DNA of 64,000 nt, taken from assembly GCA_031772625.1 (NCBI GenBank), contig CM062805.1:802805592-802869591 (forward strand), written 5' to 3'. Every line of letters begins with the position of its first letter. Positions within the stretch are counted from its first letter, which is position 1. Position numbers and translations under genes: made by a program. This stretch comes from Pinus tabuliformis. Its lineage: Eukaryota > Streptophyta > Pinopsida > Pinales > Pinaceae. The notes under the pieces are model-generated. The model made no database searches and was not told the origin of the DNA. It was given only the letters and a program-made list of their open reading frames with translations. This document shows, one piece after another, positions 11,235 through 23,300 of this stretch.

Positions 11235-12278
11235 ATGGGGTCCTCAACACTCTTTCTTGCTGAAGACAAGCTCTGTGAGAAAGCTGACTATCACGGATGG
11301 AAGATGTCTATCGATCTAACCCTTGAGAATCAAGGAGTGTTGGATCATGTGAGAGGCAATATTGTTGAGCCTCCATCAAATGCATCCGCTGCTGCTTGGA
11401 ACAAATGAAAAAATGGAGAAGTCAAAACAATAGAAGATCATCTGGGACTATATCGACAAGCACTTGGTCGCCTACATCTCTGAACTGGACACCTCCAAGG
11501 AAATCTATGATAGACTGGTGAGTTTATTTAAAGTTAATGATGCAGATAAAGTTTTGTTTCTTAGAAATAAAATGAGGGAAATCAAGAAGGGTAAAGGTGA
11601 AAGTATGCAAGCATACTTCTTAAGAATCACCGAGATCAAGAACGATCTCCTATCTATTGGGGAAACTATTACTGACAGAGAAATGGCACTCACAACTCTT
11701 GGAGGATTGCCATTTGAATGGTATGTGTTCAGGACTACTCTTTTGAACTATAATGTAATTCCTGGTTTCGAGGAATTAATGGCTAGATGCATTCAAGAAC
11801 AAACAAGGGTAGAAGAGTAGGAAATGCCCATGCCTAAAGGTCCTCCTGTTGCCTTTTCTTCTCATGCAAATAAAAGAAATAATTCTGAGACTAAATCAAA
11901 AGGAAAGGCTGAACCTAAGGCTAGAAGAAAATGACGATGTTACATTTGCGATAAAGCAAGTCACTTGTATGAGATCATGAGCATCATGATGAATGTGATC
12001 ATGGACATAAAGGGCAACATGAGATCATGCATATATAGGATAGCATGATGATGATGCACACTAGTTTAAGCAGCATTATGATGGATAAAATCATGGATAT
12101 GGGCAGCATGATGATAATCATGATTAGAGAAGCATGGTACAGTATGCAGTGGTGCAACTCGAAATCCCTCTGATGGCAATCAAAGGAATGACAAATTCAA
12201 CAGCAAAGGTAAGAGGAGAGCTGGGAATCAAGGAAGAGGACAAGCATTCAAGAAGGCTAGAAAGTCTAGGATGTATTA
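11235..12278 (+). pseudogene. Copia Gag pseudogene
   Basis: Begins at ATG 11,235 (MGSSTLFLAEDKL). A stop (AACAAATGA) and a frameshift near 11,430 come before the central UBN2-type Gag region in the frame 11,464-11,820 (TSKEIYDRLVSLF, then MREIKKGKGESMQAYFL and LGGLPFEW). After a TAG, the frame CYICDKASHLY near 11,938 is the first half of a CCHC zinc knuckle; its second half is replaced by an ATG/CAT-rich segment up to about 12,145. A basic tail (GKRRAGNQGRGQAFKKARK) closes it. Gag would form the particle shell. Confidence 0.8.
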
Positions 12279-12938
12279 AATGCACCTGACCTCAAAAGGA
12301 ACCTGGTGTCCATCTTGGCAATGGAAGACAGAGGCTTCAAGGTAACCTTCAGCAATGGCAAGGTATGTATATGGAAAAATTATGTTAAAGATGCCTTTAC
12401 TCTTGGGTTTAGTGTTGATTCATTATATCAGGTCGATGGAAGTCCGCTAGGTGTCATGTCTTGTGACACATCTCTTTAGTCCGAACTTTCGCATCGGAGA
12501 TTTTCCCACCTTCATTACAAAGCTCTACCCGATGTAAGACAGATGGTAATAGAGATGCCCGAATTCCAAGTAGAGAAAGAAGGTGTATGTCCGGGATGTG
12601 CCTAAGGAAAGCTCAAAAGGGAACCATTCCCCTCAAGCCAAAGCAAGACCTCCGATATATTACAATTGGTTTACTCAGGCACACCTGAGATTGGCATTAA
12701 GAGGGAGACTACTACACCACATACTCCTGAGAAAAATGGTGTGGTGGGAAGGAAGAACCACACGATGATGGAAGCTGTCTGGGCCATGCTACATGATCAA
12801 AGACTTCCAAAGTTTCTATGGGCTGAAACTGCAAACACTATCGTATATGTACAAAATCGATGCCCTCATCAAGCATTGGGTTCCAAGACTCCTAAAGAAA
12901 AATTCACCGGTAAGAAACCTAATGTTTCTCATTTTTAA
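12279..12938 (+). pseudogene. Copia protease end and truncated integrase
   Basis: The translation gives LKRNLVSILAMEDRGFKV (end of protease region), then HRRFSHLHYKALPDVRQMV and CPGCA, the HHCC zinc domain of copia integrase. The core then jumps from near residue KPKQDLRY to GIKRE, TPEKNGVVGRKNHTMMEAV and LPKFLWAETA. Thus the part with the first two catalytic aspartates, about 100 residues, is deleted and only the region of the third acid (PEKNGV) remains. Stops are present as well. Confidence 0.8.
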
Positions 12939-14200
12939 AATTTTTGGAAGCCCTGTATACTTTCATGTGCCGAAAGAGAAAAGAAATAAATTGGGAGCAT
13001 CTGGAAAGAAGGGAATTTTCGTGGGCTATGGTGAAAATACTAAAGGCTATAGAATCTATGTAGCCGGTCAAAGGGAAGTCATAATTAGTCATGATGTCAC
13101 CTTTGACGAAGATATGGCTCTCAGCAAGGTGATCAATCTTCCAACTTTGAGGAGCTCTCAAGAAGCCGACACGAGGGAACCGAAAGAAAAGGATGATGAA
13201 TCAATGCCTGATGTAGAAGAACCCATGGATTCGATTGATGCTCCTCCATATGAGCCTTCCTCTTCTAGGAAGAGGCCTTCATGGCTTAAGGGGTTACTTG
13301 ATGATGCTGAAGGACATGCTGCACCCCGAGGAACCTTTCGTGAAAGTAAGAAACCTAATAGGTATCAAGGATACCTGACCATCATGAGCACGATCATACA
13401 AAATGAGCCTTCGTCATTCTCAGATGTCATCAAGCATCAAGTATGGAAGGATGCTATGACCGAAGAATATGAGTCTATCATAAAGAATGATGTTTGGGAA
13501 GTAGTTCCCAGACCCCAGGACAAGACTGTTGTTACTTCCAAATGACTTTACAAGATAAAGCATGTAGCATATGGAAGCATGGAAAAGTATAAGGCTCGTT
13601 TTGTTGCTCGAGGTTTCTCCCAAAAGGAAGGTGTAGACTATGATGAGATATTTGCACCTGTTTCCAGATATACGACCATCTGCTCGATCATAGCCCTTGC
13701 CGCTTCACAAGGATGGAACCTACATCAGATGGATGTCAAGACTGCGTTCTTGCATGGCTCGATCAAAGAAGAGGTCTACGTGGAGTAACCCGAAGGATTT
13801 GAGATTTATGATTGAAAATCTCATGTATGCAGGTTGAAGAAAGCTCTCTATGGGCTGAAGCAAGCACCCTGAGCATGGTATGAGAGGATCAATAGCTACT
13901 TGATGAAGCAGGGATTCACTAGGAGTGAAGCCGATCCTAACCTTTACTTTAAGGTTGAAGATGACAAGCCTCTCATACTGGTGTTGTATGTGGATGACCT
14001 CTTTCTAACAAGTGCAGAACCTCTCATTCACAAATGTAAGAGGGAGTTGGCTTCTGAATTTGAAATGAAGGACCAAGGACTTGAAGTGTGGCAGAAGCCA
14101 AGGGAAATTTTCCTATCTGAAGGAAAATATGTGGTAAATATATTGGAAAGATTTGGTATGATGAACTGCAAGCCTGTGACTACCTCGAGGATCTTAACTT
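12793..14200 (+). pseudogene. Copia integrase C-terminus and reverse transcriptase pseudogene
   Basis: The frame 12,793-13,545 carries the integrase end (FGSPVYFHVPKEKRNKL, GIFVGYGENTKGYRIY) and linker. RT follows in broken frames: WKDAMTEEYESI, KARFVARGFSQKEGVDYDE, QMDVKTAFLHGSIKEEVYVE, KKALYGLKQAP and the catalytic LYVDDLFLT at about 13,987. Stops occur at 13,543, 13,786, 13,813 and 13,870, and the region after YVDD is scrambled. RT would copy the element RNA to DNA in the particle. Confidence 0.85.
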
Positions 14201-14369
14201 TTAGAAGTTATATGGTAGTGATGTTGGACCAGAATTGGGAAATGCCTCTAAGTTTCAAAAACTCATTTGCATTGATGTTCTTGGTGAACCTTCGTCCGAA
14301 CATATTTTTTGCAGTTAGCATTGTGAGCTCATATTTGGTTTAGCTTCACTAGATTGATGCCAGGAATCT

Positions 14370-14800
14370 TCTGAGATGTCTTCAGGACACAATCTCTCAT
14401 GGATTAAGATACACTGCCGGAGATGTGAGACTACTTGGATATACTGATGTTGATTGGGCAGGCAGTGTGGTGGACCGTAAGAGCACTTCCGGGTACTGTT
14501 TCACCTTTGGATCTGCTTCGATATCCTGGATGAGTAGGAAGCAGAAGTCGGTGGCTTTGAGCACCGTCGAAGCAAGATATATTGTTGCTAGCATAACCTT
14601 GTGTGAGGCAGTCTGGTTGCAAAAGCTCTTCAGTGAGCTGTTTGGATTTACATTGGATACCACTGTGATTCTCTGTAACAACCAGAGGTGGGATTCGATT
14701 ATTGAGGAATCCCATATTTGTCAATTGCTCCAGCAAATAGACATCATCTGGGATATGGTAAGTCGATGAGCAAGGAAGCTCCATCACATTAAGATGATGT
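14370..14800 (+). pseudogene. Copia RNase H pseudogene
   Basis: Contains GYTDVDWAGSVVDRKSTSGY and SISWMSRKQKSVALST, then EARYIV and EAVWLQKLFSELFG, the hallmark copia RNase H run. The catalytic D of YTDVDWAG and the E of EARY are visible. The end is degraded. Confidence 0.85.
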
Positions 14801-14999
14801 AGAGGTTGATATACCTTGTCAAAGCCCCGAGGAAAGATCTAATCTATTATTTTCCCAAACGACTTGGAGTCGACAAGAAACCCTTGTACAAGGGTCCTGC
14901 ATGTTGCATACATTGAGCTCTGAGAGCTCTGAGGGCTTGCGGTTCCTACTGGAAAAACATATGACCACAGGGTGACTCACCCTCCCCTGGTCATGCACA

Positions 15000-15340
15000 C
15001 TGGAACAAGATGATTTGCTCTCTTGTGGGACAAGATGATTCACTCTCTTGTGGAACAGGATGATTCGATCTCCTGTGTAGCAGGATGATTAGTTCTCCTG
15101 TGAGGCCTGGATTGATGTGTTCTCCATGGCAGCCTGAATTGATGTGTTCTCCACGACGATTGTAGCAGGATTGATGTGTTCTCCTTTGATGCTTGGATTG
15201 ATGTGTTCTCCATGGAAATTGTAGCAGGATTGATGTGTTCTCCTGTGAGGCCTGGATTGATGTGTTCTCCATGGAAATTGTAGCAGGATTGATGTGTTCT
15301 CCTATGAGGACAGGATTGATTAGTTCTCCTGTCGAGACAT
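15000..15340 (+). repeat. Minisatellite in copia 3' untranslated region
   Basis: A GATTGATGTGTTCTCC core recurs about eight times from 15,111 to 15,330 in alternating 31-37 bp units (with TGTGAGGCCTG, or ATGGAAATTGTAGCAG between cores). Looser GATGATT(C/A)G copies lie at 15,000-15,100. It is not part of any LTR and has no coding frame common to units. Confidence 0.85.
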
Positions 15341-15489
15341 CCTACCCATGCAGTCTGGGACTCATGGGAAGTACCTCTCATCTGATCAATGAGCAGGGAA
15401 ATGAAGTTAGGGACCATAGTAGTACCGATGGATGCATCGTTGTAACTACCGTACTCCCTACGCTAGGATGACCTCCATTTATCTAGGAT

Positions 15490-15842
15490 CAATGATACTG
15501 GTCTGGGACCAGTGGTAGGAGTTGTACCATACTATGACGCTGACTTCGGGTCGGTTGAGACTGGTCTAGGATCAGTGGTACATACTCTGAGACTGACTTT
15601 GGGTTGGTTGAGACTGATCTGGGACCAGTGGTACATACTCTGAGACTGACTTTGAGTCAGTATGATACATCCTCGATCATTTCTTCTTCTTCATAATTCG
15701 AACAAAAGCAGAGCAGAACAGAACAATGCAAGAGCAGAGCAGAACAAAGCAAAACAGTACAGATCAGTGCAGGGCAGAACAAGACGAAGCAGAACAGGAA
15801 GAATAGAGCAGAGCAGGGCAAGGGTCAGGCTATACAGGGCAG
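15490..15842 (+). repeat. Second tandem repeat and GAACA/AGCAG low-complexity tract
   Basis: From about 15,490 to 15,665 a unit of about 57 bp repeats roughly three times (GGGACCAGTGGTA, CTCTGAGACTGACTT, GGTTGAGACTG). From 15,700 to 15,842 purine-rich AGCAGAACA-like repeats follow. Both lie between RNase H and the polypurine tract. Confidence 0.75.
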
Positions 15843-15900
15843 TGCATTTTATGGATGAATAGTAACGACTGATAGATAGATTGCAGATGAAGTTCTCCAT

Positions 15901-15913
15901 GGTTGAGAGGGAG
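15901..15913 (+). other. Copia polypurine tract
   Basis: GGTTGAGAGGGAG lies directly before the 3' LTR, the usual place for priming plus-strand DNA. Confidence 0.85.
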
Positions 15914-16966
15914 TGTTAAAATTGGAAACTAGGGAAAAACTTCATGTGGGTCATCTTATTCATGGCTGATAATATTTTTATTAGATTCCTCTCGTCAAGA
16001 GGTGTAGGATTGATATAAAGATCATCCGATTCCGATAAGTATTCATGGAGATATGAATTTATTTTGATTATGGAATTATTATCAAGCTGACCTACAACTC
16101 ATGTAGGCTCAGAAGCCCAACAGTCGCATCTATTCACCCACCAACGTTGTGTATAACTATAAGAGGACTTTTCCTCATTTCGACTCACTCATCTCATCAC
16201 ATCTCTCTCTCTCTACTGCGCAGATATGAGTCTCTTCTCTACTGCGCTGAAATGGGTCTCTCTCTCTCACACATGTGAAGCCGGAAGTTGTTGAATTTGA
16301 AGCTGCAACTGCAGAAGTAAAGATTGACTTGCGTGGCCTAGAAGATCTCCTCTTTGGAACTGCACTGTAGGTTCATCTGAACCTCCTTTGAAAGCTGCAA
16401 TTTTTGGTGGTGGAATGAAGTCAATCTGACGAACGGTTTGCAAGATATCGATTGCCCTAGTTTGAAGCCAGAAACTGCTGAAACTGAAGCTGCAACTGCA
16501 GAAGTAAAGATTGACTCGCATGACCTAGAAGATCTCCTCATCTGAACTATGCTATAGGTTCATATGAACCTCCTCTGGAAGCCAAAAATTTTGGTGGTGG
16601 AATGAAGTCAATCCGACGGTCGGTTTGTGAGATATGGTCTGCCCTAGTTTGATAATGAAGCCGCTAATGCTGATGCTACTGATCTAGGGTTTGCTACTGC
16701 TGATATGAATCAGATTTATTGTACTATTTCTCTCTGCTGAATTATTGAAGATAAAAGAATATTTGATCAAATGGTTTCCCCACACATTGTGGGGTTTGTC
16801 CCTGGCTAGCCGCCACATCTTGTGTCTCTTGTCTTGGCTTGTTTTCTATCGATCGTTTAATGTTCTATCTGCACTTTACTTTATGTACATGTGATTACTA
16901 ATCGGTGGAATATAATAAGAAAAAGAAGTAAACTGTTATAAGCATAGAACATACCATCACTTAACA
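15914..16966 (+). repeat. Copia 3' LTR
   Basis: 1,053 bp, the same length as the 5' LTR; about 53 mismatches by hand count. Followed by TGTAT (16,967-16,971), completing the TSD. Confidence 0.93.
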
Positions 16967-16971
16967 TGTAT

Positions 16972-17345
16972 AGTAGCGCTCACATGTATGACGGATTGTG
17001 GAGCCTTGTAGGAGAGGCTTGCACAGTTGAAAGAGCTCAAAGAAGAACGATTTTTGGCTGGATTTCACCTGCAGGTCCAAAAGAAGCACGAAAAGGCTTT
17101 ACACAATCAACATATTAAGCTGCGCACATTCAAGGTAAATGATTTGGTGTTGTTGTATGATAGTAAGTTTGATATATTCCCAGGGAAATTTCAAATGCAC
17201 TGGTTAGGGCGTATGTTATTAAGGAGATTACAGATAATGGCATGATACAACTGGTCAAGTTAAAGGGAAAGGTCTTCCCAGGAAAAGTGAAAAGTGAATG
17301 GAAGTCGCTTGAATCCATACAAAGATGGCCCAACCACCTGAATAA
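16972..17345 (+). pseudogene. Integrase C-terminal remnant, F copy 1, second part
   Basis: Resumes the integrase tail after the copia insertion, with GALEERLAQLKELKEERF-like, KLRTFKVNDLVLLYDSKF and FPGKFQMHWLG motifs. This matches the basic GPY/F-type tail of gypsy integrases (the GPY position here is HWLG). Copy 2 has the same at 56,735-57,075. Stops after LQIMA end the readable part. Confidence 0.7.
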
Positions 17346-17757
17346 CCGACCGAACCATAGTCTTAGTGCTACAAGCAGCTGAAAGGAGGCACGGGAGTAT
17401 AAACTACTCTACCTGGGAACTGCATGATGTTAGGACTACGCGCAGTAGCAAAGTGCCACAAGGTCCACGACAGCGCGAAGACAGCTGCGCTACCACCCAG
17501 GTCTACCAGAAAGTAACCGTTAGAGCCACTATTAATGATGTGATGCTTGGTTTGAGGCCAGATTGAGTGGGCGACAGGAATTTTAGGCAAACTTTATGGG
17601 CTAGATTCTTGAAAATATACCACTAATCTAGCATTAATGGACTGAATGTAGAGGGAACAGTCAAATTCAAATGCAAGAGGTGCTATAAATTACAAAGGGA
17701 TGTCCAGCAAAGAACACTTTGCAACTTGAGAACTAAGTTGTTGCGTGCTCAGATATT
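17346..17757 (+). other. F spacer between integrase tail and third ORF
   Basis: No gene. Matches 57,075-57,494 in copy 2 (shared GGAGGCACGGGA, AACTACTCTACCTGGGA, AATGATGTGATGCTTGGTTTGAG). The match ends at 57,494, where element C begins. Confidence 0.6.
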
Positions 17758-19178
17758 CATGAACCACGACTTGTTTGATATTCTAAAGGTGAATTGATAT
17801 TTGATAAATTACCAGAGATGCTGAGAGAATGGTGGAATTGCACTATGGCAACACCTGAACAATTCATGGATATTAAAACAATGACTAGTGAGGAAGCCGC
17901 ACATGAAATTACAGAAGTGGAAGCCCCAGAGAGTGTCGAGATAGTCGTTGAGATCCCTAAATCATAGAGAAAAAGGGAGAGCAAGATATTTTGGGTGCTC
18001 ATGGAGATGAAAATCAGAATGGGTATTAATCGCAAGCCACGATTATTGCCCACATTCTACAACAGTCTGCAGAGTTTTGCAGAGTTTAAAGCAAGCTTCC
18101 ACCATGTCTTCATTAGGGTGCGGAAGGACCCTATGAAGACATGGCATGAGCTACCTTACTTATTGACCGACGATGTAATTTTCATGGTCCTCTTGACCGT
18201 CAGAGTGGCGCACTCTAGGTGGCTCCGCAGTGGAAGAAGAGAAGTCTTCCATGTAGCGGAAGAAGGAAGAAATGAAATTGTGGATGTCATAGCTGGCGGA
18301 AAAATGCAAGAAGGAAGAAGAAGCGGCTAAGGCCCAGGTCGGGCATGACACTATGAAGTTGGCTGAGGAACAATAGAAGACAATAGAAGAAGAGCGCGAA
18401 GGATAGAAGTCACCTTCACCCAAACCAGAAAGAGACACATAATAAGCTGGCACTGACTTATAGACAATGTCCACCGAGCTAAAAAGTCCATGCCCAAGAG
18501 AGTAGGTAGGGCCACGAAAGAAGACAAAGGCCTCAAATACTTCATTCGACACAATCACCCTCATTGAGGGGTATCTACATGATATCAGTGAGACAGTGCA
18601 GGACATCACCACGGAGGCCCTCCAGTATTTTGAGGAGAAACACCAAATGGTATTGGGGGTTCTCTGAATGCAAATACAGGGGTTTCAAGTGCACACTCTG
18701 CAATATGGCACAATGTCAACCAGTCTCGCAGTCGGCACATCTACGAATGAGGAAATTCTACATGGCAGGATGACCAACACAATAGTGCTACTAGATGGAG
18801 CACTCGTTACAGAAAATGAGGCTGACAAGCCTATGGTTATCAGCTTGAAAGGAATTAGGTTAAACATGGTTGCGCTCCCTCGGGAGAAGCTCTATATTTT
18901 GCAGGATTGAGTCACTACAAAACTACGCGCTAGGGAGAGTCGCGCGCTACAGGTAATGAGCGAGAATCACATTAACATTAAGCAGTTGAGCCTGTAGCAC
19001 AACAAGGCAGTGGCACAGAACAAAAAGATAGTGCAGGTGGTGGAGGAAGCCTACCAGGTTGTCTTGGAGTTAGCCATCTAAGCAAAGGAACCAGTAGAAG
19101 TGCGCTTCTTAAAGTTAGCAGCAGGGGTACATGATGCCAGAGAAAAAATGGCCAGGGTTTAGTTGGAGCTGAACCTTC
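17758..19178 (+). pseudogene. F third ORF, coiled-coil protein, part 1
   Basis: Decayed plus-strand frame after the integrase, rich in E, K, Q and L. Readable stretches include EEAAKAQVGHDTMKLAEEQ-like sequence, DISETVQDITTEALQYFEE, KLRARESRALQVMSENH and KKIVQVVEEAYQVVLELAI, typical of a long coiled coil. The frame runs straight across the insertion point of element A (LELNL before, QIAKLQLKAQ after 47,953) and then to 52,092. It has many stops. It lies where retroviruses have env, but I see no signal peptide or membrane segment. No family was recognised. Confidence 0.55.
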
Positions 19179-20369
19179 TGTTATCACTCAGGTTGTTCCC
19201 TTTGACTCCTAAGGGAATACGACCGAGGTAACCACTAACCAATCTTTGGATTACAGGTTCTATCCCACCTGCAATCAGAGAGGGCTCTCTCTTTCTGATT
19301 TAGCTTTGTTTCGAGAATTTTAGGCTAGTTATGATGCACTGAATTTTGTTTAAAGTTTGGTTGAATGATATCTTCTAACAGCTGCAATGCAATGTTCAGA
19401 GGGTTTTAGTCCATTGGGCATTGGAGTCGGTGATGATGTGTTGCTTGAGGTGTTTGGTGAGAATGATGATACTGCAGAGCCAGATGGGCATTCATGAAAC
19501 AACCTTCAAATTTGGGAAGTATGGATTGCAATCAGTTAGTGAGAGGAAATTAAGGTTCTTTCACTATGCTGGTGAGAAGGAGAAATGAAATATTGCTCAG
19601 GAGCAACTCAGAATTCCTGAACTGTATTTACTATGAAAGATTTAGTGTAAATGTGAGCAATTAAGAATTTCACATTCATAACTAATTCTGAAGAAAACAT
19701 AATTAACAACAGAGATTGAGCTTAGGGTGTTTGATAAACAAATCCTGAACTATTCCATTTCTCTGATGCTAAGACCATTAAACATACAGCATATGTGGGT
19801 TTTGTAAGCGAAGAGAATATAAATACATGGTTTAGAAAACTTATTGTATCATGAAATAACGCAGGAATCCTGCAGTAGCAAGCAATCTCATCACAACACA
19901 TCAAACAACGCAAAATTTCAGGAACTTCATCAGCTTCTTGTATTCAAAGTCTGTAATTACAGTGTAGCTCTTCAGAAGAAAAATCAACAACCCCAAATAA
20001 GTTATGCGTGGGGATATATATACAAAAGTGTTTCACAAAATATCTGAAAGATGAGTCATTAACTCATAACTTTCTTACCAACTTTCTACGAATAGTAGAT
20101 ACAAAAAGTTATTGCTATTAAAGGATTAATAAACAGCTGCTTATCTTTGTCAGAGATCCTTGACTTTGGAACCAACTAGGTCGGCCGACTGATTCACATT
20201 CATGTCGGAAGTCTTTGCTTTCTTGTTGCTTTGCCACGATGCTGCTATTTTGGTTGCATCACTTGTAATCATCCATTGGTGCCTAGTCATAATCTTTGTC
20301 ATTCATTTGCTCTTCCAAATTTGATTTCTTAGAGCAATGTTTCTATCATGCCTCTCCACCAATCTTCAG

Positions 20370-23300
20370 TAGGAAATTGGTGTCTATGTATTTTAATCAG
20401 AATCTCATCAGCTTCAGTATATCTGTAGTAATTTGGAGGTGCTTCAAAAAGGTGCTTGATCTCATGCTCAATAAAAAACAAATTCTCCAACTTCTCATAG
20501 GGAGTCTGCCCAGATGGGGGCCTTGCTTCCTATGGACTGCTTCCAGATGTTGTTATTTGATTTGTTGCATAATTTTTGACCCACTTGGAAAATTTTCATG
20601 TGATAAAAACATTCCTGCACTAGTTACCAAGCTGGGAAGACCTCTGTTATTCAATGCAGTGCTTTTTGCAATGAATTCATTTACCTCTGTTTTCATTTCT
20701 TGACATCTTCTGTCCAATGTTTGCACATAGTTCCTCAAGGTAAGCACCCTCTTTATTAGTAATATGGTATCAGTCTTGTCTCTGATACTCATTCCCGCTA
20801 GCTGAAGGCCGGTGCGGTTGTTAAGCACTTGAATCATTCTGTTGGCTATTTCAGGCATACATCCCAAGGATGCCCGGGCTCTTTGACCTTCTGCTTTTGC
20901 CCTACTTAGGAGATCCATTTGCTCATGGATAGTTTCAATGGACTGCCATTGGTCTGTAATGGATTGACCAATGTTGGCCCATAGAATCTTCTTGATTTCA
21001 CTTATAGTTTTGTCCAGAGTAAGCTCTTTTTCTAACTCCTTTATCCTTTTTTCAAGAGCCCTTACATCTCTTGTTCTTTTAGCTATATTCTGCTTTGATT
21101 TGTCATATTTTTCTTCAAGCGTAGCCAATTTCTCTTTAGCCACCTTTAGTTCTGCCATCTGTGCTTGAAGAACCTCTAGTTCTTTCATCATATTTTGCAT
21201 GTCAAGGCTGGGTACTTGTTCTGATGTTGTTGCTAGTGTTGTCGCTTCTGGAGCTGGTGCTGAGCCTGAAGGGCCTGCCTATGATGTTTGTCCAGTGGGA
21301 GGTCCTGCTGAAGTAGTTACAAGAGGCACATCTTCAATGGCTGTAGATGTCTGTGCTGGCTAAGTTGGTAATTCTCCTTGTTTTGCCTTTAATGCCACCT
21401 CCAAGGCACCCTCTGTTTCCACCAATCTCTTATGGAAGGTCAAAAGTAGAGCCACCACATCTTGATCTTTCTTTTGTTTTGCAACCCCTTCATTCTGGGG
21501 GTGATGGGTAGGTGGTATTTTGATCTGCTTTCTCAAAACTGCTATATCCTCATCTTTTTTCTTCATCAATGCCTGCACACCCTTAGGACCATTTGGGTCA
21601 TGTCCTAGCTCTATAATGATTTCTTCCAAGGACTTGATTCTATTGTCCTTGGCTTGAGATGAAGCCTTCTCTAATTCTAACTGGGCAGTAGTGTTATGTA
21701 GAGAATTCTACAAGCGGTGTGCTAATAGAGTTTTATTAGCCAATGTAGAATAGAGCATCTCCCCTGTTTGCTTGTGTAGCTCGATCTGGTCCATGGGGTG
21801 GATGTCTTTGGCAAATACCTCCAAGTTAGTTCTGATGTAGTTTGCAGCTGATTGAGGTTGCTGCATAGTAGGCCTAAAATGACTAAGAGTCATTTTTCCT
21901 TCTTGAATATCATATGTTGACATGAGCCTTTCTTGATTGGTGGGTGCCATTCTGAGCAGCAGGTTATAGAGCTGGTATCTAACCGGCTCAATTCTTGCTT
22001 TTATGTCTGTAAACTACTTCTTGATGCTAGAAACTACCTTGGTCCGCTGCCTTGAAGAACTTACTTCTGTTCCTTGTTGCAGTTCTTGCTCTTGCTGCAA
22101 GGAGCTGGCCGATGTTTCGATGCTAGGAGGGAGCATAGTATCAGTTGGTCTTTTGGGCATTTCCTCCTTAGAGAAAGGATTAAGTCTTTGCCTTTTCTCA
22201 CCTTGCTGATCTGTTGAAGTGATAGGATGAGTTTCCTCTTGCCTATCTCTTTTCCTCATTCTTTCTTCATTTGCAGGTGTCTGTAAAACTGTAGTTTCAA
22301 CTGTCACCTCCTGCCTTGGAGGGATCTGCTATTGGGTTTGCTGCTCTATGGAGGTAGGCATTTTAGCCATTTCTTCTTGCTGCTCTACTTGCTGCTCCAA
22401 ATTGGGAAGTGATTCCTCTTGTTGTACTTCTTTGCCTTTAGCTATATTTGCTGCTTGACCAGTTGCTTTGGCAGATTGCTGGGGAACAGTGGAGGATGAG
22501 GCACTTTCTCCAAGATGCCGAGGGGCTGGAGACCAAACCTGTCCAAAATATTCCAAGTCAACTGCATTTTCTAATTTTTTAATTGCTCTTTCTGCTAATT
22601 CTTCTTCAGAATAATCCTCCACTAATGTGCCTTCTTTCCACTCTAGTTGGTTAGCATATTTTTCAATTTGTGGAATGCTAAAGTGATCATAGGTAGCAAG
22701 CCTATACTTGATTCTTTTGAGGCTTATGAAATGATTAGTGTCATATGGTGACCAATAGAAGCTTGTTTTCAGCTGGAGGCTTTTTAGGATCTTGTCTGCT
22801 TCTCCCTAAGCTTCTTCCCTCTTATTAAAGATGAATGGACCCAGTTGGTGTTTAATTTTCAGCTGTGCTTTCTTATTTCTGCTATGAAAATGGATCATGT
22901 CTGCATTTCCGAATTGTCGGAAGTACTATAATGCAAAAAGTCTCATGGGAACGTACTTTGGCAGTCTGTAGGGGGCTAGCTCACAGCCATATACTCTAAT
23001 TACTGTGTGGTCTTGGTAGAAGTACCAATCTCCAATGCTATAATTCTTTGAAAGCTGGAGGACCTTATGCATTTCATCGATGAGCCTAGGAGGAGGAGAA
23101 CTCTGCAGTAGGGACAAGGCTGGATGGATGAACAGATCAATGAACTCACAATAGTTGTATGGAGAGCAAGAGATATGGTGACAGACTGGTGTCCAGAATA
23201 CCACACTCTCCTGTTTCCTTCTGCATCCAACTTTTTTAAGAAAATAGGGAAACTGTCAAGCTGATAGTATAATATCAAATGATATATATAGGATGTGTAT

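Larger units (their letters stand above)
10093..16966 (+). mobile_element. Full-length Ty1/copia retrotransposon, inactive
   Basis: 6,874 bp with two 1,053-bp LTRs, TG...CA ends, TSD TGTAT, a methionine-tRNA type primer-binding site (TGGTATCAGAGC), a polypurine tract, and pol in the copia order integrase before RT. It sits inside the integrase tail of F copy 1; the paralogous empty site is at about 56,700-56,730. The LTRs differ at about 53 positions by hand count (about 5%). Gag and pol hold many stops and frameshifts, and the integrase lost its first two catalytic acids, so it is dead. Confidence 0.93.

Noticed and set aside
15000-15340. CRISPR-like array
   Set aside because: The repeat units vary in length and sequence, spacers are themselves repeated, and the array lies inside a plant copia element. 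It is a minisatellite.
15691-15900. Minus-strand Leu/Cys-rich ORF
   Set aside because: It is the complement of the AGCAGAACA repeat tract, with no conservation or start context.
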